10,288 nucleotides of DNA, from assembly GCA_015233515.1 (NCBI GenBank), contig JADFXS010000081.1, positions 1 to 10,288 on the forward strand, read 5' to 3'. This DNA comes from Deltaproteobacteria bacterium. Its GTDB lineage: Bacteria; Desulfobacterota; Desulfarculia; Adiutricales; JAGVGV01. Positions 1 to 7,209 of the stretch are shown one piece after another. The stretch's first letter is position 1. Each line of letters starts with the position of its first letter. Below the pieces are notes generated by a model. The model had not been told where the DNA came from and searched no databases. It was given only the letters and a program-made list of their open reading frames with translations. The position numbers and the translations under genes were made by a program.

Positions 1-264
1 GCCGGAGTTATCAAAAGACACGGCTTTAGCGGCGGTCGCGCCACCCATGGTTGCACGACTCATCGCTCTCCGGGGTCAATCGGCTCTTCGGCCGATCCCA
101 GCCGGACCTATCCTGGCAAAAAGATGCCCGGACATTATGGGAATAAGCAAATAACTACCCGTAACTTGGAAATAGTCGACATTAGATCCGATTACGGCGT
201 TATTCTTTTAAAAGGGGCCATTCCTGGACCGAACCATGGCCTCGTCTTTCTAAAAAAGAAATAA
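1..264 (+). CDS. rplC: 50S ribosomal protein L3, C-terminal part (5' truncated by window edge)
   Basis: The window opens in frame 1 with 87 codons of L3 and a TAA stop; the N-terminal half lies upstream. L3 is an early-assembling 23S rRNA binder whose long loop reaches toward the peptidyl transferase centre. The visible part carries the conserved loop HGFSGGRATHG (residues 7-17 of the fragment), then SPGSIGSSADPSR and GKKMPGHYGNKQ, and ends in LLKGAIPGPNHGLVFLKKK, all typical of bacterial L3. The stretch where E. coli L3 carries its PrmB-methylated glutamine (GSIGQNQTPG) reads GSIGSSADPS here, so that modification site is absent, as in many non-gammaproteobacterial L3 proteins. The next gene, rplD, follows after 15 nt. 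Identification is secure; only the left end is missing. Confidence 0.97.
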   Translation, partial: AGVIKRHGFSGGRATHGCTTHRSPGSIGSSADPSRTYPGKKMPGHYGNKQITTRNLEIVDIRSDYGVILLKGAIPGPNHGLVFLKKK

Positions 265-279
265 GTCGGCGGTGGAAAA

Positions 280-903
280 ATGCCGGTCGTTGACGTTTAT
301 AATTTGAAAAAAGAAATTGTCGGTCAGGTTACCTTGCCAGACTCTATCTATCAAGTACCTTTGAAACAGCACTTGGTTCACGAAGTCGTTGTTTCTCAAC
401 TGGCAAACCGACGATCCGGAACTGCTTGTGTCAAAGCACGATCCGAGATCGCGGGCAGCACCAAGAAACCTTATCGACAAAAGGGAACTGGGCGAGCCAG
501 AGCCGGAAGTCGAAAATCACCTGTCTGGCGGGGCGGCGGGACAATTTTTGGACCACATCCGCGTGATTTTGGTTTTCAGCCGCCCAAAAAAGTTCGCCGG
601 GGGGCAATGAAAGTCGCTCTGAGCGCCAAACTGATGGATCAGGAACTTCTAGTCCTGGATTCGATAGAATTTCCTGAGATCAAAACCAGGCAATTCGTGC
701 AAGCCATGACTGGTTTGGCCTTGAATAACGCCTTGGTAATTATCGACTCCCAAAATGAAACTCTCGAAAAGTCGGCGCGCAATGTTCCTGGTTTCAAAGT
801 TCTCCGGGTTGACGGGCTTAATGTATACGACGTCATAAAATACCGGCACCTCGTGCTTGTGCAATCCAGCCTGCCGAAAATTGAAGCGAGGTTACTTAAA
901 TGA
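280..903 (+). CDS. rplD: 50S ribosomal protein L4
   Basis: The product is 207 residues, the normal size for bacterial L4, a 23S rRNA domain I binder whose extended loop lines the peptide exit tunnel. The basic loop is visible at about residues 45-96, with the hallmark segments [15 protein letters not shown] (63-77) and [17 protein letters not shown] (81-97). The globular fold follows, with a conserved [15 protein letters not shown] stretch. The ATG is preceded by GGTGG at 271-275. The gene ends in an ATGA overlap with rplW, implying translational coupling. In E. coli L4 is the autogenous repressor of the S10 operon, acting on the leader before rpsJ; that leader is outside this window, so this control cannot be judged. 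Nothing looks broken. Confidence 0.98.
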   Translation: MPVVDVYNLKKEIVGQVTLPDSIYQVPLKQHLVHEVVVSQLANRRSGTACVKARSEIAGSTKKPYRQKGTGRARAGSRKSPVWRGGGTIFGPHPRDFGFQPPKKVRRGAMKVALSAKLMDQELLVLDSIEFPEIKTRQFVQAMTGLALNNALVIIDSQNETLEKSARNVPGFKVLRVDGLNVYDVIKYRHLVLVQSSLPKIEARLLK

Positions 904-1190
904 GACCGCCACATGAAGTTGTTTTTCGCCCGCTCATCACCGAAAAAAGTAACCTGGCCAAAGAAAAAACCAACCAGGTTGTTTTCGAAGTGGATCGTGG
1001 GTCCAATAAAGTAGAAATCCGCCAGGCGGTGGAAAAGGCCTTCAAAGTAAAAGTTCTCGATGTGCGCACCGTAAATGTCATGGGTAAGAAAAAGCGGGTC
1101 GGCAAGACTGTCGGCCGTCGTTCCGATTGGAAAAAGGCTATGGTTACCCTGGCTCCCGGCGAGCATATAGAATTTTTTGAAGGTGTATGA
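900..1190 (+). CDS. rplW: 50S ribosomal protein L23
   Basis: The product is 96 residues, the usual bacterial length. L23 sits at the exit of the peptide tunnel and is the docking site for trigger factor and SRP. The N-terminal family motif RPLITEKS is at residues 10-17, and the loop GKKKRVGKTVGRRSDWKKA (about 62-80) matches the conserved extended loop that reaches into the tunnel wall. The start codon overlaps the rplD stop (ATGA), so translation is probably coupled. The stop codon at 1188-1190 lies inside the 5' arm of a strong inverted repeat (1186-1223), and the gap that follows is the largest in the window. Confidence in the identity is high. Confidence 0.97.
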   Translation: MRPPHEVVFRPLITEKSNLAKEKTNQVVFEVDRGSNKVEIRQAVEKAFKVKVLDVRTVNVMGKKKRVGKTVGRRSDWKKAMVTLAPGEHIEFFEGV

Positions 1191-1223
1191 TTACCAGGTT
1201 GAGACTGGAACCTGAAAATCATA
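1186..1223 (+). promoter_or_regulatory. Imperfect hairpin over the rplW stop codon
   Basis: The arms TATGATT (1186-1192) and AATCATA (1217-1223) pair fully. After a 2x2 internal loop (AC at 1193-1194, AA at 1215-1216), CAGGTT (1195-1200) pairs with AACCTG (1209-1214), leaving an 8-nt loop at 1201-1208. That gives 13 Watson-Crick pairs. No T-run follows, so it is not an intrinsic terminator. It could be an RNA protein-binding site, an mRNA processing site or a coupling element between rplW and rplB. The pairing is seen directly; any function is inference. Confidence 0.5.
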
Positions 1224-1236
1224 GTGAAAAGGAACA

Positions 1237-1259
1237 TTCGCCAGTGACCACCGGGCGAA
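1237..1259 (+). promoter_or_regulatory. Small hairpin just before the rplB ribosome binding site
   Basis: TTCGCC (1237-1242) pairs with GGCGAA (1254-1259) around an 11-nt loop, directly before the GGGAG Shine-Dalgarno sequence (1261-1265) of rplB. CCAGT at 1241-1245, in its 5' arm and loop, is also complementary to ACTGG (1204-1208) in the loop of the preceding hairpin, so the two structures could interact or compete. Six base pairs can arise by chance, so this is weak alone and gains interest only from its position. Confidence 0.3.
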
Positions 1260-1272
1260 AGGGAGATCAAAG

Positions 1273-2097
1273 ATGCCAATTAAGAAGGTAAAACCTACTT
1301 CACCGGGCCGCAGGTCCATGAATTTCGGCACCTTCGAGGATATAACCTCAACAAAGCCGGAAAAAAGCCTGCTTGAGCCTAAGCCCAGTACCGGTGGAAG
1401 AAATAATGTCGGGCGGATAACCAGCCGATATCGAGGCGGCGGTCATAAACGCCAATATCGGATTATTGATTTCCGTCGCGATAAAAAAGATATTACAGCC
1501 AAGGTTCATTCGATAGAATATGATCCAAACCGTTCGGCGCGTATTGCTTTACTGCATTACATAGACGGTGAAAAGCGATATATCCTGGCTCCGGTCAACC
1601 TCAATGTCGGAGACCAAATTATTGCCAGTGACAAAGCCGATATCAAGCCTGGAAATACTTTATCGCTACGTTACATTCCTTTGGGCACCCTCATTCATAA
1701 TGTGGAACTCAAACTTGGCAAAGGTGGGCAGATAGTCCGTAGCGCCGGAACTTATGCTCAGTTAATGGCCAAGGAAGGAAAATATTCCCTGCTTAAACTA
1801 CCGTCTGGAGAACTCCGCCGGGTCCTGTCGGATTGTCAGGCTACGATCGGTCAGGTCTCAAACCCTGATCACAGCAACATCTCTTACGGTAAGGCTGGCC
1901 GGATAAGATGGTTAGGTAAACGCCCCCATGTCCGTGGCGTGGCCATGAACCCGGTCGATCACCCACATGGCGGCGGTGAAGGCAAGTCGTCTGGAGGCCG
2001 GCATCCCTGTACCCCCTGGGGTGTTCCGACCAAGGGTTATAAGACTCGTAAACAGAAGAATGCTAGCGATAAGCTAATCGTGAGGAGGAGAAAGTAA
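1273..2097 (+). CDS. rplB: 50S ribosomal protein L2
   Basis: The product is 274 residues, the usual size for L2, an essential 23S rRNA binder needed for subunit association and peptidyl transferase activity. The N-terminal OB-like domain carries [20 protein letters not shown] (41-60); the SH3-like domain follows, and the C-terminal tail has the invariant [20 protein letters not shown] (224-243) with the key histidines 230 and 232. The end, KLIVRRRK, is canonical. The ATG has GGGAG at 1261-1265 with 7-nt spacing. Unlike its neighbours, the gene is separated from the upstream gene by 82 nt holding two possible hairpins, so L2 translation may be less tightly coupled to L23. The purine-rich last codons also supply the ribosome binding site of rpsS. 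Confidence 0.99.
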   Translation: MPIKKVKPTSPGRRSMNFGTFEDITSTKPEKSLLEPKPSTGGRNNVGRITSRYRGGGHKRQYRIIDFRRDKKDITAKVHSIEYDPNRSARIALLHYIDGEKRYILAPVNLNVGDQIIASDKADIKPGNTLSLRYIPLGTLIHNVELKLGKGGQIVRSAGTYAQLMAKEGKYSLLKLPSGELRRVLSDCQATIGQVSNPDHSNISYGKAGRIRWLGKRPHVRGVAMNPVDHPHGGGEGKSSGGRHPCTPWGVPTKGYKTRKQKNASDKLIVRRRK

Positions 2098-2101
2098 GCC
2101 C

Positions 2102-2389
2102 ATGCCTCGCTCGGTAAAAAAGGGCCCCTTTGTGGACTATCATATACTGGATAAGGTCCAGGCCGCGCGCGAGGCTCAGGACCGACGGGTTATCAAGACC
2201 TGGAGTCGCAGGTCCACTGTTATTCCCGACATGGTTGGCCTGACCTTTGCGGTACACAACGGTAAAAAATTTATTCCTGTTTTCGTTACGGAAAATATGG
2301 TCGGCCATAAGCTGGGTGAATTCGCTCCCACTAGGACCTTTTTTGGTCACGCCGGCGATAAAAAGGCCAAACTAAAGGGCAAGAAATAG
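2102..2389 (+). CDS. rpsS: 30S ribosomal protein S19
   Basis: The product is 95 residues, close to the 92-95 usual for S19, which sits in the head of the small subunit with S13 and contacts the A-site region. The N-terminus [18 protein letters not shown] and the family signature running from [18 protein letters not shown] to [16 protein letters not shown] are textbook. The basic tail KKAKLKGKK is typical. The start lies 4 nt after rplB, with the Shine-Dalgarno run GAGGAGGAG (2082-2090) inside the last rplB codons. No anomalies were seen. Confidence 0.98.
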   Translation: MPRSVKKGPFVDYHILDKVQAAREAQDRRVIKTWSRRSTVIPDMVGLTFAVHNGKKFIPVFVTENMVGHKLGEFAPTRTFFGHAGDKKAKLKGKK

Positions 2390-2397
2390 GTGTGACT

Positions 2398-2730
2398 ATG
2401 GAAGCGAAATCCGTAGCCAAATTCATGCGCATTGCGTCCCGTAAGGTTCGCATCGTCGCCGACAATATCAAAGGACAGCCTGTTGAAAAAGCTGTTGGCG
2501 TCCTTACATTCACTCCAAAAAAAGCAGCCCGCATTCTTTTGAAGGTCCTCAAATCAGCGTTGGCTACCGCCGAACAGGATACTAAAGTCGATGTGGACAC
2601 TTTATATGTAAAGACTGTCCAGGTCGACGAAGGTCCGACCTTAAAAAGATGGCGCGCCAGAGCACAAGGGCGGGCGTATCGTATCCGCAAGCGCACCAGT
2701 CATGTGACTATCGTCTTGGACGAGCAATAG
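2398..2730 (+). CDS. rplV: 50S ribosomal protein L22
   Basis: The product is 110 residues, the usual L22 length. L22 binds all 23S domains, and its beta-hairpin lines the exit tunnel near the macrolide site. [20 protein letters not shown] at the N-terminus and [20 protein letters not shown] followed by [11 protein letters not shown] at the C-terminus are diagnostic. An in-frame GTG at 2392 would add two residues, but AGGTG at 2388-2392 is placed 5 nt before the ATG at 2398, and L22 proteins commonly begin Met-Glu-Ala, so the ATG is preferred. The gap from rpsS is 8 nt. The identity is secure; the start is very likely. Confidence 0.97.
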   Translation: MEAKSVAKFMRIASRKVRIVADNIKGQPVEKAVGVLTFTPKKAARILLKVLKSALATAEQDTKVDVDTLYVKTVQVDEGPTLKRWRARAQGRAYRIRKRTSHVTIVLDEQ

Positions 2731-2743
2731 GGAGGAATTGGTT

Positions 2744-3403
2744 TTGGGTCAGAAAACTCATCCGATCGGCTTTCGCCTTGGCGTAATCAAATCTTGGGAC
2801 TCTCGCTGGTTCGCTCGCCGAGATTACGGTCAGTTGGTGGTGGAAGACAAAAAAATTCGAAAATACGTCAAGGACAAGTTGCAGCAGGCGGGCATTTCCC
2901 GAATCGAAATCGAACGAGCCGCCAATAAAGTCAAACTGCGTATTCATACTGCTCGTCCTGGTATTGTCATAGGAAAAAAAGGCGCTGAGATCGAAAACTT
3001 ACGTAATAAACTGGAAAAGTTGTTAAAACGTGATGTTTTGATCGATATTCAGGAAGTGCGCAAACCAGAGATGGATGCTCAGCTGGTGGCTGAGAACGTC
3101 GGCCAGCAACTTATCCGCCGGGTCGCCTTTCGTCGAGCCATGAAAAAGGCTGTCAGCCTGGCTCTCAAGTTTGGAGCTCAAGGCATTAAAATTCATTGTT
3201 CCGGTCGCTTGGGCGGCGCCGAAATGGCTCGCCAGGAATGGTACCGGGAAGGCCGGGTTCCTCTTCACACTCTTAGAGCCGACATTGACTACGGCTTTGC
3301 CGAGGCTAAGACGACCTACGGAATTATTGGCGTTAAAGTTCATATTTTCAAAGGCGAAGTCCTGTCTGCCGAGGAACAGGAGATGGCCCAGGAGGCCCGG
3401 TAA
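2744..3403 (+). CDS. rpsC: 30S ribosomal protein S3 (TTG start)
   Basis: S3 lies at the mRNA entry tunnel and helps the ribosome's helicase activity. From TTG 2744 the product is 219 residues and begins [13 protein letters not shown], the near-invariant S3 N-terminus. GGAGG at 2731-2735 lies 8 nt upstream, whereas another in-frame TTG at 2738 is only 2 nt from it and would add two non-conserved residues. No ATG occurs in frame until more than 100 codons in, so a non-ATG start is required. The type II KH domain shows the GXXG loop GKKG at residues 77-80 (in [12 protein letters not shown]), and the C-terminal domain has [20 protein letters not shown]. The TAA stop directly abuts the rplP ATG. 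Confidence 0.98.
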   Translation: MGQKTHPIGFRLGVIKSWDSRWFARRDYGQLVVEDKKIRKYVKDKLQQAGISRIEIERAANKVKLRIHTARPGIVIGKKGAEIENLRNKLEKLLKRDVLIDIQEVRKPEMDAQLVAENVGQQLIRRVAFRRAMKKAVSLALKFGAQGIKIHCSGRLGGAEMARQEWYREGRVPLHTLRADIDYGFAEAKTTYGIIGVKVHIFKGEVLSAEEQEMAQEAR

Positions 3404-3820
3404 ATGTTAGCCCCGAAGAGAGTAAAATTCAGAAAGCAACAGAAAGGCCGTCGTAAAGGCGATGCCAAGGGCGGAAGCAATCTCGACTTTGGCAAATACG
3501 GTCTTCAGGCCTTGGATCGCGGTTACATGACGGCGCAACAGATTGAAGCCGGCCGTGTGGCAATAACTCGCCATGTAAAAAGAGGCGGGCAAATCTGGAT
3601 CAGGGTTTTTCCCGATAAACCGGTAACCAAAAAACCGGCTGAGACTCGAATGGGCAAGGGCAAGGGCGCTCCTGAAGGTTGGGTGGCGGTGATCAAACCC
3701 GGCCGGATCATTTTCGAAATGGATGGAGTACCCGAAGATGTGGCCAGAGCGGCCATACGTCTGGCCCAGGCCAAGCTTCCTTTTCCCAGTCGCTTCGTCA
3801 CTCAGGGTGAAATAGTATGA
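3404..3820 (+). CDS. rplP: 50S ribosomal protein L16
   Basis: The product is 138 residues, the normal length. L16 organises the A-site tRNA binding region of the large subunit. The N-terminus [16 protein letters not shown], the segment [20 protein letters not shown] and the loop [17 protein letters not shown] are conserved. Arg82, in RMGKGKG, aligns with E. coli Arg81, the residue hydroxylated by the YcfD oxygenase in that species; whether it is modified here is unknown. The start follows the rpsC stop with no gap, using GGAGG at 3391-3395 within rpsC. The end overlaps rpmC by 4 nt (ATGA), consistent with coupled translation. Confidence 0.98.
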   Translation: MLAPKRVKFRKQQKGRRKGDAKGGSNLDFGKYGLQALDRGYMTAQQIEAGRVAITRHVKRGGQIWIRVFPDKPVTKKPAETRMGKGKGAPEGWVAVIKPGRIIFEMDGVPEDVARAAIRLAQAKLPFPSRFVTQGEIV

Positions 3821-4014
3821 AAATAAATGAACTCAAAGACTTGAGCGTTGACGAACTGAAAGACAAGCACAAAGGCCTACAGGAACAACTGTTCAACTTT
3901 AGGTTTCAACATAGCACCAATCAATTGGAAAATCCGATGCGTCTTCGCCATACCAAGAAGGACATCGCCAGGGTTTTAACAGTCATAAATGAAAAAGGTC
4001 AGGCCAAGTCCTGA
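3817..4014 (+). CDS. rpmC: 50S ribosomal protein L29
   Basis: The product is 65 residues, as expected for L29, a two-helix protein beside the tunnel exit that contributes to the trigger factor and SRP docking platform with L23. The sequence begins [17 protein letters not shown] and has [20 protein letters not shown] then [16 protein letters not shown], the usual L29 helical hairpin. The ATG overlaps the rplP stop (ATGA), with GGGTGAA upstream inside rplP as a possible Shine-Dalgarno sequence. rpsQ follows after 9 nt. The protein is short, but the motif and operon position make it certain. Confidence 0.97.
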   Translation: MKINELKDLSVDELKDKHKGLQEQLFNFRFQHSTNQLENPMRLRHTKKDIARVLTVINEKGQAKS

Positions 4015-4023
4015 GTATAGAAG

Positions 4024-4290
4024 GTGAAGATCGTGGAAGGCAGGCGCATCAGAAAAAAGATGGTCGGAGTGGTCGTGTCGGACAAGATGGACAAGACCGT
4101 GGTCGTGGTGGTAAACCGTCTGGTGCAGCACCCGAAATATAAAAAGTATATCCGCCGTCGGGCCAAATTCATGGCTCACGACGAACAAAACGCCGCCCGT
4201 ATGGGCGACACAGTGGAAATAGCCCAATCCCGTCCGTTGTCCAGCCTTAAACGGTGGCGCCTGACCAGGATTCTGGGTCGTCAGGAATAA
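4024..4290 (+). CDS. rpsQ: 30S ribosomal protein S17 (GTG start, exact start uncertain)
   Basis: S17 is an OB-fold primary binder of 16S rRNA in the body of the small subunit. The family core [20 protein letters not shown], the segment [18 protein letters not shown] and [20 protein letters not shown] are clear. From GTG 4024 the protein is 88 residues. A second in-frame GTG at 4033 would give 85 residues and is preceded by AAGGTGA (4021-4027), a better match to the anti-Shine-Dalgarno sequence than anything before 4024. The longer form is given here, but the shorter one is at least as likely. No in-frame ATG fits the family N-terminus. rplN follows after 13 nt, which in E. coli is where the S10 operon ends and spc begins. 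Confidence 0.94.
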   Translation: MKIVEGRRIRKKMVGVVVSDKMDKTVVVVVNRLVQHPKYKKYIRRRAKFMAHDEQNAARMGDTVEIAQSRPLSSLKRWRLTRILGRQE

Positions 4291-4303
4291 GGGAGTAATC
4301 GCC

Positions 4304-4672
4304 ATGATTCAACCGGAAACCAGACTCACCGTAGCCGACAACTCCGGGGCCAAGCAAGTCTATTGCATCAAGGTCCTCGGCGGATCACGTCGGCGATACG
4401 CCACGGTCGGTGATATCATCGTGGTCTCGGTTAAAGAAGCCTTGCCCAATTCCAAAGTAAAAAAAGGCGATGTGATGAAGGCGGTCGTTGTTAGGACCAC
4501 CAAGGAAGTCGGGCGAGCGGACGGGTCGTTTATAAAATTTGATGATAACTCCGCGGTGCTGATTAATGCTCAAAAGGAACCCATCGGAACGCGCATTTTC
4601 GGTCCGGTGGCCCGTGAACTTAGGGCGAGACGTTTCATGAAGATCGTCTCCCTGGCGCCTGAAGTTATCTAG
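4304..4672 (+). CDS. rplN: 50S ribosomal protein L14
   Basis: The product is 122 residues, the exact typical length. L14 is a beta-barrel at the subunit interface forming bridges to 16S rRNA, and is where the silencing factor RsfS docks. The sequence is highly conserved: [38 protein letters not shown] (26-45) and [20 protein letters not shown] (98-117). The ATG has GGGAG at 4291-4295 with 8-nt spacing. It is the first gene of the spc set, yet only 13 nt separate it from rpsQ and no promoter elements are apparent, so it is probably transcribed with the S10 genes. A 58-nt gap with a possible hairpin follows. Confidence 0.99.
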   Translation: MIQPETRLTVADNSGAKQVYCIKVLGGSRRRYATVGDIIVVSVKEALPNSKVKKGDVMKAVVVRTTKEVGRADGSFIKFDDNSAVLINAQKEPIGTRIFGPVARELRARRFMKIVSLAPEVI

Positions 4673-4682
4673 GCTGGCTTAC

Positions 4683-4714
4683 GGCCGGCGACCGGTCATT
4701 GGTCGAGGCCGGTT
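4683..4714 (+). promoter_or_regulatory. Possible hairpin in the rplN-rplX gap
   Basis: CGACC (4689-4693) pairs with GGTCG (4701-4705) around a 7-nt loop. Below a 3-nt bulge (4706-4708), CCGG (4685-4688) pairs with CCGG (4709-4712), and two G-U pairs can extend it. The perfect palindrome GACCGGTC (4690-4697) overlaps and could fold or be bound differently. The structure ends before the AAGGA ribosome binding site of rplX (4720-4724). No T-run follows, so it is not a terminator. The function is unknown. Confidence 0.35.
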
Positions 4715-4730
4715 ACCTGAAGGATTTATC

Positions 4731-5060
4731 ATGCAGAGGAAACAGTTTCACGTAAAAAAAGATGACCGCGTCATGGTCATCTCGGGTAAAGAAGAGGGCA
4801 AAGTCGGTAAGGTTATCAAGGTGCTGCCCAAGAAGGAACGGGTCGTCGTGGAAAAGGTCAATATGATCAAACGCCACTCACGTCCTAGCGGCAAAACGCC
4901 TAAAGGCGGCATTGTCGAGAAGGAAGGCGGCATACCCATTTCCAACGTGGCCTTGATCTGTTCCAAATGCACCGACCCCATTCGCGTGGGACGTAAAGTC
5001 CTCGATGATGGACGCCGGGTACGTATCTGCCGCAAATGCGGTGAAACACTTGATGATTAG
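4731..5060 (+). CDS. rplX: 50S ribosomal protein L24 with C-terminal zinc ribbon
   Basis: L24 starts 50S assembly by binding the 5' part of 23S rRNA. The product is 109 residues. The KOW domain is at about residues 7-40, with [20 protein letters not shown] at 11-30; the linker [20 protein letters not shown] follows. The C-terminal domain carries two CxxC pairs (Cys77/Cys80 in CSKC and Cys100/Cys103 in CRKC), a likely four-cysteine zinc site found in many L24 proteins but absent in E. coli. The ATG is preceded by AAGGA at 4720-4724. Upstream lies a 58-nt gap with a possible hairpin. In E. coli the S8 repressor site lies near the rplX-rplE junction; I could not recognise an equivalent here by eye. 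Confidence 0.98.
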   Translation: MQRKQFHVKKDDRVMVISGKEEGKVGKVIKVLPKKERVVVEKVNMIKRHSRPSGKTPKGGIVEKEGGIPISNVALICSKCTDPIRVGRKVLDDGRRVRICRKCGETLDD

Positions 5061-5083
5061 GACCAGGGCGGCAGGAGACTCAG

Positions 5084-5629
5084 ATGCCCAGATTAAAGGA
5101 TAAATATCAAAAAGAAATCGTTGAACGCATGATCAAGGAATTCAACTATAAAAATGTCATGCAGGTTCCGCGACTGGAAAAAGTTGTTTTGAATATCGGC
5201 TTGGGTGAAGCCATTCAAAACGTAAAAATCATCGATGGCGCGGTTGATGAGTTATCGACCATCGCCGGACAGAAAGCGGTCGTTTGCAAGGCGCGTCGTA
5301 GCGTGGCCGCATTTAAATTACGCGAAGGCATGCCGATCGGAGTCATGGTTACCTTGAGACGAGAACGGATGTACTACTTTTTGGACAAACTGGTAAACTT
5401 GGTACTTCCGCGCGTCCGTGACTTCCGGGGAGTGTCCTCCAAGGCTTTCGACGGTCGTGGAAACTACACCATGGGCCTGAAGGAACAATTGATTTTTCCA
5501 GAAATTAACTATGACAAAGTAGAAAAAATCAAGGGCATGAATATTACTATTGTTACCTCGGCCAAAACGGACGAGGAAGCCCGTTTCCTGCTTCAGGAAC
5601 TGGGTATGCCCTTCCGCCGTCAGTCCTAA
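5084..5629 (+). CDS. rplE: 50S ribosomal protein L5
   Basis: The product is 181 residues, within the usual 178-182. L5 binds 5S rRNA together with L18 and L25 in the central protuberance and contacts P-site tRNA. The N-terminus [20 protein letters not shown], the segment [16 protein letters not shown] (28-43), [15 protein letters not shown] (78-92), [17 protein letters not shown] and [12 protein letters not shown] are all diagnostic. The start has AGGAG at 5073-5077, 6 nt from the ATG. The gap from rplX is 23 nt. In E. coli S8 represses spc translation from around this start; whether that happens here is not shown by the sequence. Confidence 0.98.
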   Translation: MPRLKDKYQKEIVERMIKEFNYKNVMQVPRLEKVVLNIGLGEAIQNVKIIDGAVDELSTIAGQKAVVCKARRSVAAFKLREGMPIGVMVTLRRERMYYFLDKLVNLVLPRVRDFRGVSSKAFDGRGNYTMGLKEQLIFPEINYDKVEKIKGMNITIVTSAKTDEEARFLLQELGMPFRRQS

Positions 5630-5644
5630 GCAAGGAGGAGTGTT

Positions 5645-5830
5645 TTGGCCAAGAAATCCATGATTGCCAAGGCCAATCGTAAGCCAAAGTTCGGGGTTCG
5701 TGCCTATAGTCGTTGCCCTATTTGCGGACGGCCGCGTGCGTATCTTCGGAAATACAATTTGTGTCGTATCTGTTTTCGGAACATGGCTCTAGCCGGGGAA
5801 ATCCCTGGAGTGGTCAAGGCCAGTTGGTAA
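5645..5830 (+). CDS. rpsN: 30S ribosomal protein S14, zinc-binding (type Z, TTG start)
   Basis: The product is 61 residues, the length of the short zinc-containing S14, as opposed to the roughly 100-residue zinc-free form in E. coli. S14 is in the 30S head near S3 and S10. Two CxxC pairs, Cys24/Cys27 (CPICG) and Cys40/Cys43 (CRICF), form the zinc site; the core [20 protein letters not shown] and the end PGVVKASW are canonical. The TTG start is well supported: AAGGAGG at 5632-5638 is 6 nt upstream, the rplE stop lies in the same frame just before, and the next ATG (codon 6) would be about 20 nt from that site. No zinc-free paralogue is in the window. Confidence 0.98.
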   Translation: MAKKSMIAKANRKPKFGVRAYSRCPICGRPRAYLRKYNLCRICFRNMALAGEIPGVVKASW

Positions 5831-5847
5831 TACGAGGTAATTAAAAA

Positions 5848-6246
5848 ATGAGCATGACCGATCCCATCGCCGACATGCTGACCAGGATACGCAACGCCAT
5901 GATGATCCGACATGATCGGGTCGATGTGCCTGCTTCCAAGTTAAAATTGAGCATCGTCCGAATTCTAAAGGATGAGGGCTACATTAAAAACTTCAAGGTC
6001 ATCAAGGACAACAAACAAGGCGTTTTACGCATACTTTTAAAATACACCGATGACAACAAACCGGTTATCAAAGGCCTAAAGCGGGTCAGCCGGTGCAGCA
6101 CCAGAGTCTACCTGGGCACCGATGATATTAAACCCGTGTTGTCCGGCCTGGGTGTAGGAATAATATCTACTTCCAAAGGCGTCATGACTGACCGGGAAGC
6201 CAAGCGACAAAATGTCGGTGGCGAAATGATCTGCTCAGTCTGGTAA
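5848..6246 (+). CDS. rpsH: 30S ribosomal protein S8
   Basis: The product is 132 residues, the usual length. S8 is a primary 16S rRNA binder in the central domain (helix 21) and in E. coli represses the spc operon. The N-terminus [17 protein letters not shown] and the C-terminal signature [20 protein letters not shown] (107-126) are diagnostic. An ATG at 5854 would remove two residues, but GAGG at 5834-5837 is 10 nt from 5848 and 16 nt from 5854, favouring 5848. The protein ends MICSVW, close to the usual ICSVW or LCYVW endings. It follows rpsN after 17 nt. Confidence 0.98.
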   Translation: MSMTDPIADMLTRIRNAMMIRHDRVDVPASKLKLSIVRILKDEGYIKNFKVIKDNKQGVLRILLKYTDDNKPVIKGLKRVSRCSTRVYLGTDDIKPVLSGLGVGIISTSKGVMTDREAKRQNVGGEMICSVW

Positions 6247-6266
6247 TCGGTCAGGAGAGACGGATC

Positions 6267-6806
6267 ATGTCACGAATTGGCAAAAAACCGATAACTATCC
6301 CCAAGGGAGTCACGGTCGATTACCAGCTTCCCGTCCTTACGGTCAAGGGACCCAAAGGCACGCTGAGCCGGGAAATCCATCCTCGAGTTACCATAACCAT
6401 CGAGAATGATATTATCACTGTGACACCCAACGATGACAACCGCATAACTAGAGGACTCTGGGGGCTGACCAGAACTCTTGTTTCCAATATGGTCGTCGGA
6501 GTAAGTACTGGTTTTACCCGGATGCTGGATGTTATCGGCGTTGGGTACCGCGCAGAGGCCCAAAGCCAGAGTTTGAAGATGGCGCTAGGCTTCTCTCATC
6601 CAGTAGATTTTCCGCTTCCAGTCGGTATCTCGGCCACGGTTGACAAAGCCAACCGCATAACCTTGACCGGCGCTGATAAGGAATTACTAGGCATGACCGC
6701 GGCTCGTATTCGAGCTCTCAGAAAACCCGAACCATACAAAGGCAAGGGCATCAAATACGCCGAGGAAGTCATTTTGCGCAAGGTCGGCAAGGCCGGGGCC
6801 AAGTAA
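6267..6806 (+). CDS. rplF: 50S ribosomal protein L6
   Basis: The product is 179 residues, the typical size. L6 has two similar alpha/beta domains and sits near the sarcin-ricin loop and factor-binding stalk. MSRIGKKPITIPKGVTV opens the first domain, VKGPKGTLSREI follows, and GVGYRAEAQSQSLKMALGFS (91-110) and the signature PEPYKGKGIKYAEE (154-167) mark the second. AGGAG at 6253-6257 lies 9 nt before the ATG. rplR follows after 22 nt. The coding strand is intact with normal family landmarks. Confidence 0.98.
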   Translation: MSRIGKKPITIPKGVTVDYQLPVLTVKGPKGTLSREIHPRVTITIENDIITVTPNDDNRITRGLWGLTRTLVSNMVVGVSTGFTRMLDVIGVGYRAEAQSQSLKMALGFSHPVDFPLPVGISATVDKANRITLTGADKELLGMTAARIRALRKPEPYKGKGIKYAEEVILRKVGKAGAK

Positions 6807-6828
6807 TAAAGGGATTGAGGTGATTTAG

Positions 6829-7197
6829 ATGGCTAAGACCAATCCCCGGATCGAAGCTCGCATCAGACGGCAGCAACGGGTCCGGAAGAAAGTTAAAGGC
6901 ACGGGAGACCAACCACGCCTCTGTGTGTTTCGGAGTGCCAGGCATATATATGCACAATTAATTGACGACAGTACCGGACAAACCCTGTTAACTACCTCAA
7001 CCTTGAGCCTTTCTTTGCGCGACAAGGTCAAGGGGCTTAATAAATCCGACGCCGCCAAACTGGTCGGCAAGGCCATGGCCGAAGAAGCCAAGGCTAAAGG
7101 CATAGTCCGTATAGTGTTTGATCGAAACGGCTTTTTGTACCATGGTCGAGTTGCGGCTCTTTCCACTTCCGCCCGGGAAGCCGGACTCGAGTTCTAG
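6829..7197 (+). CDS. rplR: 50S ribosomal protein L18
   Basis: The product is 122 residues, as expected. L18 binds 5S rRNA and joins it to the central protuberance with L5. The basic N-terminus ([20 protein letters not shown]), [19 protein letters not shown], the segment [16 protein letters not shown] and the end [16 protein letters not shown] then REAGLEF are standard L18 features. The ribosome binding site is unusually complete: GAGGTGAT at 6817-6824 matches the extended anti-Shine-Dalgarno complement just before the ATG. rpsE starts 12 nt after the stop. Confidence 0.98.
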   Translation: MAKTNPRIEARIRRQQRVRKKVKGTGDQPRLCVFRSARHIYAQLIDDSTGQTLLTTSTLSLSLRDKVKGLNKSDAAKLVGKAMAEEAKAKGIVRIVFDRNGFLYHGRVAALSTSAREAGLEF

Positions 7198-7209
7198 GGA
7201 GGATAGACT

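Noticed and set aside
639..1166. 175-codon open frame on the - strand across rplD and rplW
   Set aside because: It is fully antisense to L4 and L23 coding sequence and has no recognisable motif; a shadow of codon bias.
1153..1265. CTCCC in rplW (1153-1157) complementary to the rplB Shine-Dalgarno GGGAG (1261-1265)
   Set aside because: Five bases about 100 nt apart are expected by chance; not enough to claim sequestration.
3601..3640. Short palindromes ACCGGT and GGGTTTTTCCC in rplP
   Set aside because: The stems are only 3-5 bp within conserved coding sequence, and there is no terminator-like layout.
4060..4120. Repeated GTGGTCGTG and GACAAG units in rpsQ
   Set aside because: They encode the conserved S17 segment [15 protein letters not shown], so protein sequence explains the repetition.
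5061..5120. Possible S8 repressor site at the rplX-rplE junction as in E. coli
   Set aside because: I could not identify the S8-binding fold by eye; a covariance search would be needed.
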